A stretch of DNA of 7,410 nucleotides from JBBDRV01 sp040905285 (GCA_040905285.1 JBBDRV010000104.1:1-7410), one strand, 5' to 3'. Positions 1 to 6,600 are shown, numbered from the stretch's first letter. The notes: generated by a model not told the origin, from the letters alone. Made by a program: numbers and translations.

Positions 1-52
1 AAGGTGTTGTACCCCTCACGGGGTACCGAGGGTTCGAATCCCTCCCTCTCCG
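1..52 (+). tRNA. tRNA-Ser, 3' part (5' half lies outside the window)
   Basis: The sequence folds as the 3' half of a class II tRNA. A long variable arm forms a 7-bp stem (9-15 GTACCCC with 20-26 GGGGTAC) closed by the loop TCAC. It is followed by a T arm (28-32 GAGGG pairing with 40-44 CCCTC around the loop TTCGAAT), the 3' acceptor strand CCTCTCC (45-51) and discriminator G (52). A long variable arm plus discriminator G points to serine rather than leucine (discriminator A) or tyrosine. The anticodon lies just upstream of base 1, so the isoacceptor cannot be named. The 3' CCA is not encoded (the next bases are CTC), so it must be added by CCA-adding enzyme. The gene converges on the yjbQ-type gene to its right. 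The 94 bases between them hold no clear terminator. Confidence 0.93.
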
Positions 53-146
53 CTCTGTTGGGCTTTTAAAGACTGACAGCAAGGCTTTTCATGGGTTTCA
101 ACTACAGAAAAGTGAACGCCAGTTAACATATATTCTTACCCTTTTC

Positions 147-572
147 TTACCCCAAGCCGATCACCGTCACCACAATCTTCCGGCTCCCGCCACGGTTGCG
201 GTGTTCACACAGGTAGATTCCCTGCCATGTTCCCAGTGCAAACGTCCCGTTTGAAACGGGGACGGTGACCGAATGCCCCAAAATGGAACTTTTCAGATGG
301 GAAGTCATGTCGTCGGCTCCTTCTGCAGTATGCTCAAAGAGAGACGTGTCTTCCGGTACCATCCGGTTGAAATGTGTTTCAAAATCCCGCCGGACCGACG
401 GGTCTGCATTTTCATTGATTGTCAGCCCGGCACTGGTATGCTGAATGAAGATATGGGCGATACCGGCCCCGATCTTTTCCAGCCCGGGAATCTGGCCGGT
501 TATTTCGTCGGTTACCAGGTGAAACCCCCTGGGTTTTGCGGAGAGTCTGATGGTTGATTGCAAGCTGGTCAT
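147..572 (-). CDS. YjbQ/UPF0047 family protein
   Basis: This 141-residue protein has the usual full length of the YjbQ (UPF0047) family, a small single-domain fold that normally assembles as a trimer. The family's conserved blocks are all present: HTSAGLTINENADP at residues 45-58, an EGADDMTSHLK block at 84-94 and GTWQGIYLCEHR at 114-125. The conserved His45, His92 and His124 are candidates for the metal or active-site cluster. Databases often call this family 'secondary thiamine-phosphate synthase' because some members complement thiamine-phosphate synthase mutants; the physiological role remains unsettled, so I do not assign a pathway. The ATG start is supported because the protein begins directly at the family's first beta strand (TIRLSAK...). 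No Shine-Dalgarno sequence precedes it. It starts 12 bases after the stop of the upstream SDR gene on the same strand, which implies co-transcription and possibly translational coupling. Confidence 0.93.
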   Translation of the reverse strand: MTSLQSTIRLSAKPRGFHLVTDEITGQIPGLEKIGAGIAHIFIQHTSAGLTINENADPSVRRDFETHFNRMVPEDTSLFEHTAEGADDMTSHLKSSILGHSVTVPVSNGTFALGTWQGIYLCEHRNRGGSRKIVVTVIGLG

Positions 573-584
573 GATGTGTGGTTT

Positions 585-1367
585 TTACCCGAATATCCCG
601 GAGATGGAGCCGCCGTCGTGGCTGATGGTCTGTCCGGTCACAAATCCGCTCAGGGGAGACAGCAGCCATGCTGCAAGGCCGGCTATTTCCTCGCCCGTGC
701 CCATTCGCCCGACCGGTACTGTCGACTCCGATTTTTTCCGGGCCTGTTCAAGCGATATTCCTTCTGTTTCACTGATTTTTTTCAATACCCTGCCGATAGC
801 CGGTGTGTCATGCGATCCGGGCGCGAGGACATTCACCGTAACACCCGTGTCTGCAATTTCCCGGGCCAGTGATTTTGCAAATCCGACCACGCCTGCACGA
901 AAGGCATTGCTGAGGACCAGGGTCGGGATGGGTTCCTTGACGGACTTGCTTTCAATAAAAAGCATGCGTCCGTAATTTTTATCTGTCATCAGCGGGGCGA
1001 GCCGCAGGGCCAGACTGATCTTCCAGCGCATGACCAGCTGATAGGCGTCATCCCACAGCTCCATATTCGTGGTTTCCAGCGGAGTGCCCATCGGCGGTCC
1101 CCCCGCATTGAACACCACTCCGTGCAGGGTTTTTTCAGCAGCTGTTTCTGCCAGTTTGTCGATGAGAAGGGGATCTGTCAGATCCCCTTCGATGATCTTT
1201 ACACGGTTGGAATACCGGCTGCCGAACTCCTTGTCCAACAGATCACCCCGACGGGCAGTCAATATGCACTCGGCATTTTCGCTCAGGAGCATTTCCGCTA
1301 TTGCCTTGCCAAAGCCGCTACTCGCTCCGCAGACGAGAAACCGGCTGGAATTTAATTGAAGGTCCAT
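585..1367 (-). CDS. atypical short-chain dehydrogenase/reductase (FabG-like SDR with degenerate catalytic tetrad)
   Basis: The 260-residue product has the length and Rossmann-fold layout of classical SDRs. The glycine-rich nucleotide-binding turn is CGASSGFG (residues 13-20), an ARR at 38-40 could contact an NADP phosphate, the acidic GDLTD is at 61-65, and the structural NAGG is at 87-90. The C-terminal GRMGTGEEIA (220-229) and SGFVTGQTISHDGG (240-253) blocks are typical of FabG-like proteins. The active site is odd: Ser140 occupies the catalytic serine place, but 13 residues later the YxxxK motif is replaced by SNAFR (Ser153 and Arg157). The helix-4 asparagine position appears to be Val112. 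An SDR subgroup resembling beta-ketoacyl-ACP reductases but with an imperfect tetrad is known from domain databases (from memory), and this protein probably belongs there. Substrate and even redox activity are therefore uncertain. It is the first gene of a two-gene operon with the YjbQ protein. A TAnnTTTG promoter box lies about 50 bases upstream of its ATG, and there is no Shine-Dalgarno sequence. Confidence 0.92.
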   Translation of the reverse strand: MDLQLNSSRFLVCGASSGFGKAIAEMLLSENAECILTARRGDLLDKEFGSRYSNRVKIIEGDLTDPLLIDKLAETAAEKTLHGVVFNAGGPPMGTPLETTNMELWDDAYQLVMRWKISLALRLAPLMTDKNYGRMLFIESKSVKEPIPTLVLSNAFRAGVVGFAKSLAREIADTGVTVNVLAPGSHDTPAIGRVLKKISETEGISLEQARKKSESTVPVGRMGTGEEIAGLAAWLLSPLSGFVTGQTISHDGGSISGIFG

Positions 1368-1416
1368 ATAAAGTCGATTAACGGGTTATCAGGTTATCAT
1401 CTTCGACCGCAAGTTA

Positions 1417-1424
1417 CAAACATA
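1417..1424 (-). promoter_or_regulatory. candidate Bacteroidota -7 promoter box for the SDR-yjbQ operon
   Basis: Read on the minus strand this is TATGTTTG, an exact match to the Bacteroidota vegetative consensus TAnnTTTG. It sits 49 bases upstream of the SDR start codon, which would give a leader of roughly 40 nucleotides. I do not see the expected TTG-type -33 element about 19 bases further upstream, so the match could be chance. On the plus strand an overlapping TATAAT (1423-1428) is present but lacks a partner -35. Confidence 0.35.
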
Positions 1425-1469
1425 TAATCGTCTCTTAAAGCAGCAGGTTTATTTGTCCTGTCCGCGGCC

Positions 1470-1495
1470 TTGTCCGGCATGCGGTTGTCCGGCAT
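1470..1495. repeat. 11-bp direct repeat upstream of typA
   Basis: TTGTCCGGCAT occurs at 1470-1480 and again at 1485-1495, a 15-base period. A related, shorter TTGTCC lies just upstream (about 1453-1458). It may be a slippage product or a pair of protein-binding sites in the typA upstream region; nothing in the sequence decides between these. Confidence 0.6.
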
Positions 1496-1585
1496 AAATA
1501 AAAAAAGGCAATCGGTGCTATACTCTGTAAATAAAACCGTATCTTGTAAGGCTAAAGAAGAGAATTTTTTTATTAACGGATTATT

Positions 1586-3409
1586 ATGACCCAGGACATT
1601 CGAAATATAGCCATCATTGCCCACGTCGATCACGGCAAGACCACACTTGTCGATGAAATGCTGAAACAAAGCGGCACATTCAGAGAGAATCAACAGGTTG
1701 CCGACCGCATCATGGACTCCAATGAGCTGGAGAAAGAAAAAGGCATTACCATAAGCTCAAAAAATACAGCGGTTTTGTGGAAAGACACAAAGATCAATAT
1801 AGTGGATACGCCGGGACACGCTGATTTCGGCGGAGAGGTGGAGCGTATCCTTAAGATGGTGAACGGCGTGATCATACTGGTGGATGCGGCCGAAGGGCCT
1901 CTTCCGCAAACCAAATTCGTTCTGCGCAAGTCTCTGGAACTCGGATACCGGCCGATTGTGGTGATTAACAAAATCGACCGTCAGGATGCCCGGCCGGATG
2001 CCGTACTGAATGAAATTTTTGACCTCTTTGTAACGCTGGATGCATCAGACGACCAGCTTGATTTCCCCGTCCTGTACGCCATCGGCATCGAAGGGATTGC
2101 CAAAAAGGAACTGGAAGACGAGAGTAACGATCTGACACCGTTGTTTGACAGGATTCTGGACCATATTCCACCTCCTGAACAGGTGACGGACGCCCCGTTT
2201 AAAATGCTGGTCAGCAGTGTCGACTGGAATGATTACGTGGGAAGGATCGCCATCGGCCGTGTCGAACAGGGCACGATCAGGGTTAATCAGGAGATCGCCC
2301 TGGTCAACCGGAAGGGGGAACTGAAAGAAAAGGCGCGGGCCACCAAACTCTATACGTTCGCAGGGTTGAACCGGGAATCGGTTGAAGCGGCGACAGCCGG
2401 AGATATTTTTGCTCTGGCGGGGTATGACAGTGTTAATATAGGGGATACGATGACGACCGTGGCCGACATGTCGCCCCTGCCGTATTATGACATCGATCAG
2501 CCCACGATGGCTATGTTTTTCAGGGTGAACAATTCGCCTTTTGCCGGGCTCGAAGGGGATTATGTCACGTCCAATATGATCAAGGACCGACTGGAAAAGG
2601 AAATCCGGACCAATGTGTCCATCAAGGTTGAGCAGACCGAAAGCCCGGAGATCTTCAAAGTATCGGGCCGTGGCGAACTCCAGCTGGCCATTCTGACCGA
2701 AACGATGCGACGCGAGGGATATGAATTTGCGGTTTCCCGTCCCGAGGTTCTGATGAAGGAGACCGGCGGCAAAACGCTGGAACCCTTCGAAGAGGTGGTT
2801 GTGGACGTTCATCAGGATTACAGCAACAAAGTGATCGACAATCTGCAGAAGCGCAGGGGAATCATGACCTCCATGGCCACAGAAGGCGAAAACAACCGGA
2901 TAACATTCCGGGTACCGTCACGGGGTCTGATCGGGTTCCGCAGTGAACTGCTTACCGAAACTCGTGGCACCGGTATGATGCACCAGCACTTTGACGGATA
3001 TGAAGCCCATGCCGGAGAGATTCCGGGCAGAAACCGGGGGGCACTGGTCGGCCTGGAAAAAGGTGAAGTAACGGGGTACGCACTCGAAGGGCTTCAGGAC
3101 CGGGGCCAGTTTTTTGTCAAACCGGGTGATTCGGTCTATGCTGGACAGGTGGTCGGGATCAATAACCGGAATGACGATCTTGTCGTGAATGTGGTTAAAA
3201 AGAAGAACCTGACAAACCACCGGGCTACCCAGACATCCGATGCGGTAAGAATTTCAAGGGAAAAGTCCCTGAGCCTGGAACAGTGTATTGAATTCATAGA
3301 CAGGGATGAGCTTCTGGAAGTCACTCCCCGGAGTCTGCGGATCCGGAAACTGCATCTCGACCACAATGACCGCAAGCGCGCAGAGAAAAAGAAAGAGATG
3401 GTATCCTGA
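1586..3409 (+). CDS. typA: translational GTPase TypA/BipA
   Basis: The 607-residue protein is a full-length TypA/BipA, an EF-G/LepA-related GTPase that binds the 70S ribosome and aids large-subunit assembly and growth under stress or low temperature. The G domain (about 1-197) has G1 AHVDHGKT (12-19), switch-I GIT (53-55), G3 DTPGH (74-78, with His78 as the catalytic histidine) and G4 NKID (128-131). The G5 region reads YAIGIEG (164-170), where E. coli BipA has YASALNG. A beta-barrel domain II follows (about 205-300), then the EF-G domain III-like part with SGRGELQLAIL (360-370). The family's hallmark C-terminal region includes PSRGLIGFRSE (444-454), a GLQDRG segment (502-507) and LTNHRA (542-547). 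The ATG chosen places the G1 motif at residue 12, as in homologues. No Shine-Dalgarno sequence is present. It stands alone on its strand, divergent from the SDR operon and convergent with gltX. Confidence 0.98.
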   Translation: MTQDIRNIAIIAHVDHGKTTLVDEMLKQSGTFRENQQVADRIMDSNELEKEKGITISSKNTAVLWKDTKINIVDTPGHADFGGEVERILKMVNGVIILVDAAEGPLPQTKFVLRKSLELGYRPIVVINKIDRQDARPDAVLNEIFDLFVTLDASDDQLDFPVLYAIGIEGIAKKELEDESNDLTPLFDRILDHIPPPEQVTDAPFKMLVSSVDWNDYVGRIAIGRVEQGTIRVNQEIALVNRKGELKEKARATKLYTFAGLNRESVEAATAGDIFALAGYDSVNIGDTMTTVADMSPLPYYDIDQPTMAMFFRVNNSPFAGLEGDYVTSNMIKDRLEKEIRTNVSIKVEQTESPEIFKVSGRGELQLAILTETMRREGYEFAVSRPEVLMKETGGKTLEPFEEVVVDVHQDYSNKVIDNLQKRRGIMTSMATEGENNRITFRVPSRGLIGFRSELLTETRGTGMMHQHFDGYEAHAGEIPGRNRGALVGLEKGEVTGYALEGLQDRGQFFVKPGDSVYAGQVVGINNRNDDLVVNVVKKKNLTNHRATQTSDAVRISREKSLSLEQCIEFIDRDELLEVTPRSLRIRKLHLDHNDRKRAEKKKEMVS

Positions 3410-3424
3410 GCATTTTCTCTCAGG
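3405..3424. repeat. inverted repeat spanning the convergent typA and gltX stop codons
   Basis: CCTGAG (3405-3410) and CTCAGG (3419-3424) form a perfect 6-bp stem around an 8-base loop. The typA TGA (3407-3409) lies in the left arm and the gltX stop (TGA on the minus strand, 3420-3422) in the right arm. The hairpin would form in both transcripts and could help to separate the two converging units. Neither strand shows a following U tract, so a standard intrinsic terminator is not supported. Confidence 0.4.
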
Positions 3425-4919
3425 CCAGCCTTTCCAGGGCTGTATCGATCCGTCTCAAAACGGTCTCTTTGCCCAGCAGGGCCATGGCAGGAAATAAATC
3501 CGGACCGAAACCCATACCGGTTACAGCGATACGCAGAGGCATCATCAGTTTGCCGAAGCCCACGTCTTTTTCGTCGATGACTTCCTGGAGAGCGGCTTTC
3601 AGGATATCCGGTTCAAAGCGGCTGTCGTCCCAGTCCTCTATTTTGTCCCGGTAGGTTTTGACCAGTTCCGGGCTCTCCTTTTTCCATTTTTTGAGTGCTT
3701 TCCCGTCATACCCCCGGGGGTCGTCAAAGAAGAATCTGCCAAGCGTCACCAATTCATCCACCTTGCTCACCCGGTCTTTCATCAGGGATACCACCTGTTC
3801 CAGATAGTCGTCATCGATATCCTGCACATTTATTCCATCCAGTCCGGCTGCGATCTCCCGGATCCGGCCGGCCAGCGCGGCATCGGACTGTTCACGCATG
3901 TAATGCTCATTGTACCACAGCAGTTTTCTGTGATTAAACACGGCTCCGCCCTTGCTGACCCTGTCCAGTGAAAAAATCCGGCTGAGGTCCTCCAGGCTGT
4001 GTATTTCACTGTCGTCACCCGGACTCCAGCCCAGGTAAGCGAGGAAATTGACAACGGCTTCCGGTTCATAATGCTGTTCAATGTAATCGCGCGTATTCAC
4101 CGGAATGCCTTCCTCTTCCGCTTTTCGCTTGGACAGCTTGCCTCCGGAGGGCGACATGATCAGTGGAAGGTGGGCCATTACGGGTGGTTCCCAGCCCAGG
4201 TACCGGTACAACAGGATATGTTTCGGAGTACTGCTGAGCCATTCCTCCCCCCGGATAACATGGGTGATATCCATCAGGTGGTCATCCACGACATTGGCAA
4301 GATGATAGGTCGGCATCCCGTCGGACTTCAACAAGACCTGGTCATCGAGGCCCTTGGTTTCAAAAGAGACAAAATCCCGTATTTCATCCTGGAAACGGAC
4401 CGTTTCCCGGCGGGGCACCTTCAGCCGTATAACGTGCGGCTCCCCTGCATCGAGCCTGGATTTAACCTCGTCTCCGGATAATGTGAGGCTGTTTTTCATC
4501 GACTGGCGCGTGATTGAATCATACTTCGGTGAGGGGTTGCCGGATTTTTGCAGTCGTTCCCGCATCCCGTCGAGTTCCTCCGCAGAGTCAAACGCATAAT
4601 AGGCATGGCCGGACTCCACAAGCTGCTCTGCATAGTCGCAGTAGATATCCTTCCGCTCGCTTTGCCGGTAGGGCCCGTGGTCTCCGGGGTTTGCAGGACC
4701 TTCGTCAACGTGCAGTCCGCACCACGCCAGGGCGTTGGTGATATCCTCTTCCGCCCCCTCCATATAGCGGGCCTGGTCGGTGTCTTCAATCCGGAGAATG
4801 AACGCTCCGGCTTTGCTGGATTTGGCGAACAGGTAATTGTAGAGAGCTGTTCGCAGCCCCCCGATATGTAGAAATCCTGTTGGAGATGGAGCAAAACGAA
4901 CCCGGACCGTTCCCTTCAT
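3420..4919 (-). CDS. gltX: glutamate--tRNA ligase (GluRS)
   Basis: This 499-residue class I aminoacyl-tRNA synthetase charges tRNA-Glu with glutamate in the cytoplasm. The N-terminal Rossmann catalytic domain opens with RFAPSPTGFLHIGG (residues 8-21, HIGH-type motif HIGG at 18-21). It continues with the glutamate-site LRIEDTD (42-48), the segment DDHLMDITHVIRGEEW (212-227) and the KMSKS-type loop KLSKR (261-265). The rest, about 320-499, is the helical anticodon-binding region. The cysteines that bind zinc in the E. coli enzyme (around residues 98-127) are absent: the corresponding stretch reads AYYAFDSAEEL (106-116), so this is a zinc-free GluRS. The length is normal for the family, and the ATG puts the first beta strand at residues 4-9 as expected. 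No Shine-Dalgarno sequence is seen. I cannot tell from sequence alone whether the enzyme is discriminating or also mischarges tRNA-Gln. The gene stands alone, convergent with typA and divergent from the aminotransferase. Confidence 0.98.
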   Translation of the reverse strand: MKGTVRVRFAPSPTGFLHIGGLRTALYNYLFAKSSKAGAFILRIEDTDQARYMEGAEEDITNALAWCGLHVDEGPANPGDHGPYRQSERKDIYCDYAEQLVESGHAYYAFDSAEELDGMRERLQKSGNPSPKYDSITRQSMKNSLTLSGDEVKSRLDAGEPHVIRLKVPRRETVRFQDEIRDFVSFETKGLDDQVLLKSDGMPTYHLANVVDDHLMDITHVIRGEEWLSSTPKHILLYRYLGWEPPVMAHLPLIMSPSGGKLSKRKAEEEGIPVNTRDYIEQHYEPEAVVNFLAYLGWSPGDDSEIHSLEDLSRIFSLDRVSKGGAVFNHRKLLWYNEHYMREQSDAALAGRIREIAAGLDGINVQDIDDDYLEQVVSLMKDRVSKVDELVTLGRFFFDDPRGYDGKALKKWKKESPELVKTYRDKIEDWDDSRFEPDILKAALQEVIDEKDVGFGKLMMPLRIAVTGMGFGPDLFPAMALLGKETVLRRIDTALERLA

Positions 4920-5299
4920 GGCATAAATGGTTTATGAATAACTTCAATTTAATCTGCAATTTAAAAGCTGATCGAAACAGGCGATCCGCTGTCGCCAGCC
5001 GTGCAGCAGGTATTGGGTGACAAGGCACTGCGCCGCTCCTGTCACTCTCCGGAAAAATAAAACGAATTCAATTCGAAGGCTAATCTATTATCCGAAAAGG
5101 GCGGATGAATTTAAGTCCGCGGATGGAACCCGGCAGCTTACCTCGCTGTGGACGGGAATAATTGCAGCCGGAAAGGATAACCTGTTGATTTATGATCTGT
5201 AATTGGTACTTTCCCTTCAATTTTATTTATCATTTAACTTCCTGTTTTATAAACTGTTCAAACTGTTTTCAAAAGAATCATAATCCGGGTGCCGGAATC
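4920..5299. other. 380-base divergent intergenic region, gltX to aminotransferase
   Basis: No convincing gene is seen here. The gltX-proximal half is GC-rich and contains short inverted repeats: GGCGA/TCGCC (4980-4984 with 4992-4996), GTGACA/TGTCAC (5017-5022 with 5040-5045) and GCGGA/TCCGC (5101-5105 with 5116-5120). The aminotransferase-proximal 100 bases are strongly A/T-rich. They include a 9-base-period repeat of AAACTGTT (5251-5258 and 5260-5267). A weak promoter-like pair for the aminotransferase is TTG at 5185-5187 and TACTTTCC at 5207-5214, 19 bases apart, but it misses two positions of the TAnnTTTG consensus. No riboswitch class could be recognised. Confidence 0.5.
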
Positions 5300-6475
5300 A
5301 TGAAACATCTCCCGATAAAGCCGTCCGAACGGATGCAGCAATTGCCCGAATACCTGTTCGGGCGCCTGAATGCCGAGAAACAGAGGCGTCGCAGTAACGG
5401 CATAGACATTATTGATTTTGGAATGGGCAATCCGGACATGCCCACCTCCGCCGAAACGGTGCAGAAAATCCATGATGTCGTCGAGGATGAGAAAGCACAC
5501 AGGTATGCCCGCGCCACCGGCATACCCCATCTGCTTAAAGCGGCGGCAGACCACTATATGGAGCTGTACCGGATTGACCTGAATCCCGAGAGCGAAGTCG
5601 TTGTAACCATCGGGAGTAAAGAAGGACTTTCACACCTGGCCCTGGCCCTTCTGGGACCTGGAGACCGGGCGGTTGTCCCCGCTCCGTACTTCCCGATCCA
5701 TTACTGGAGTGTGGTGATAGCGGGCGGATCGGTGCTGAATGTGCCTGTAACGTCTGATGCAGAAGAATTTATCGAACACCTGGAAGATCTGAAGGAAAAG
5801 CCGAAAGTTCTTTTCCTGAACTTTCCCCACAATCCGACGGGGACGACCGTCGACCTGCCTTTTTTTGAAGAAATCGTCGGGTGGTGCCGTGAGAATGCTG
5901 TTTTTATCATCCATGATTTCGCTTACAAGGATATCACATTCGGTGATTACAAGGCCCCGAGTATCCTGCAGGTCGAGGGAGCCAGGGAGATCGCAGTGGA
6001 ATTCTTCACAATGAGCAAGTCCTACAATATGGCAGGCTGGCGGTGTGGATTCTGTATCGGCAACCGTGAAGCAATCGCGCTGCTGTCCCGCATCAAGTCT
6101 TTTTTTGATTACGGCCTGTTTACGCCGATCCAGGTGGCCGCAATTACAGCTTTGAAAAACTCACAGGATAATGTGAGGGAACTTGCACAAAAATATGAAG
6201 ATCGCAGGGATGTTCTGGTTGACGGACTGGCTCGATACGGATGGGACATTCCCCTGACGAGGGGAGCCATGTATGTGTGGGCTCCGCTGCCTGAAAAGTA
6301 CAAAGGCATGGGTTCATTGGAGTTTTCCGAGTGGCTGCTGGATGAGGCGGAGGTTCTGGTGTCACCGGGGATCGGGTTCGGTCCGGCCGGCGAGGGGCAT
6401 ATACGGATGAGCCTGGTGGAAAACACGCAGCGTATCCGGCAGGCCGTCCGCCAGATCGGCCGGATTTTTGTCTGA
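5300..6475 (+). CDS. alaC: AlaC-type alanine/glutamate-pyruvate aminotransferase (PLP fold type I)
   Basis: The 391-residue product is a class I/II PLP aminotransferase that resembles E. coli AlaC (YfdZ) along its whole length. AlaC interconverts glutamate plus pyruvate with 2-oxoglutarate plus alanine; the substrate here is inferred from that likeness. Signature blocks include IIDFGMGNPD (37-46), VTIGSKEGLSHL (102-113), FPHNPTG (175-181, with Asn178 near the cofactor), HDFAY (205-209, Asp206 to the pyridine nitrogen), SKSYNMAGWR (239-248, Lys240 forming the Schiff base), GSLEF (338-342) and VSPGIGFG...HIRMSLVEN (354-375, Arg369 for the substrate carboxylate). The open frame extends to an ATG at 5192, but those 36 extra residues are Cys/Phe/Asn-rich, come from A/T-rich DNA and have no family counterpart, so the ATG at 5300 is preferred. 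The related LL-diaminopimelate aminotransferase family is a less likely alternative. There is no Shine-Dalgarno sequence and no obvious operon partner. Confidence 0.93.
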   Translation: MKHLPIKPSERMQQLPEYLFGRLNAEKQRRRSNGIDIIDFGMGNPDMPTSAETVQKIHDVVEDEKAHRYARATGIPHLLKAAADHYMELYRIDLNPESEVVVTIGSKEGLSHLALALLGPGDRAVVPAPYFPIHYWSVVIAGGSVLNVPVTSDAEEFIEHLEDLKEKPKVLFLNFPHNPTGTTVDLPFFEEIVGWCRENAVFIIHDFAYKDITFGDYKAPSILQVEGAREIAVEFFTMSKSYNMAGWRCGFCIGNREAIALLSRIKSFFDYGLFTPIQVAAITALKNSQDNVRELAQKYEDRRDVLVDGLARYGWDIPLTRGAMYVWAPLPEKYKGMGSLEFSEWLLDEAEVLVSPGIGFGPAGEGHIRMSLVENTQRIRQAVRQIGRIFV

Positions 6476-6480
6476 GCCCC

Positions 6481-6492
6481 GCCGGAACCGGC
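6481..6492. repeat. short palindrome just after the aminotransferase stop
   Basis: GCCGG AA CCGGC (5 bp each side) starts 6 bases after the aminotransferase stop. It could form a small hairpin at the 3' end of the mRNA. No T run follows, so intrinsic termination is not supported. Confidence 0.3.
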
Positions 6493-6529
6493 TGCCGTGG
6501 TGCAAATCAACTGCCGTGGTGCAAATCAA
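6492..6529. repeat. perfect tandem duplication, 2 x 19 bp
   Basis: The 19-base unit CTGCCGTGGTGCAAATCAA occurs twice back to back (6492-6510 and 6511-6529) with no mismatch. It lies in the noncoding stretch between the aminotransferase and the symporter. The period is not a multiple of three. Perfect identity suggests either a recent slippage duplication or a conserved pair of binding sites. Confidence 0.9.
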
Positions 6530-6600
6530 ATTGGAACAGGCGTCAGATTTTATTTTATTGTTGCGTCCTGTTTTTCCCGATCCGTCTGTTTTATCCGGAA

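Larger units (their letters stand above)
1368..1585. other. divergent intergenic region between the SDR-yjbQ operon and typA
   Basis: This spacer must carry the promoters for both flanking units. Besides the minus-strand TATGTTTG box it contains a plus-strand TATACT at 1519-1524, about 60 bases before the typA ATG. That is a possible -10-like hexamer for typA but it has no good upstream element at the right distance. An 11-bp direct repeat, TTGTCCGGCAT, occurs at 1470-1480 and 1485-1495. The purine run AAAGAAGAG at about 1554-1562 is too far from the ATG (over 20 bases) to act as a ribosome binding site; the bases just before typA are A/T-rich. Confidence 0.6.

Noticed and set aside
1..146. 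possible integration site at the tRNA 3' end
   Set aside because: No integrase, no repeated tRNA 3' end and no mobile genes are seen in the window; the neighbours are ordinary chromosomal genes.
412..669. 85-residue minus-strand frame bridging the SDR-yjbQ junction
   Set aside because: It overlaps both well-supported genes in another frame, and its Arg/Gln/His-rich composition is typical of a shadow frame.
1397..1693. 98-residue open frame on the minus strand reaching into typA
   Set aside because: It overlaps the first 36 codons of typA on the opposite strand, has no recognisable family features, and the rest lies in the divergent promoter region.
2045..2812. 255-residue open frame on the minus strand inside typA
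   Set aside because: It is wholly antisense to a certain typA coding region and resembles no protein family; it is a shadow of codon composition.
5017..5202. 61-residue plus-strand open frame in the gltX-aminotransferase spacer
   Set aside because: It has no recognisable domain, signal peptide or ribosome binding site, and it starts inside an inverted repeat. A real small gene cannot be excluded, but nothing supports it.
5192..5299. 36-residue N-terminal extension of the aminotransferase
   Set aside because: The extension is encoded by A/T-rich spacer sequence, is rich in Cys, Phe and Asn, and has no counterpart in AlaC homologues, which begin near the ATG at 5300.
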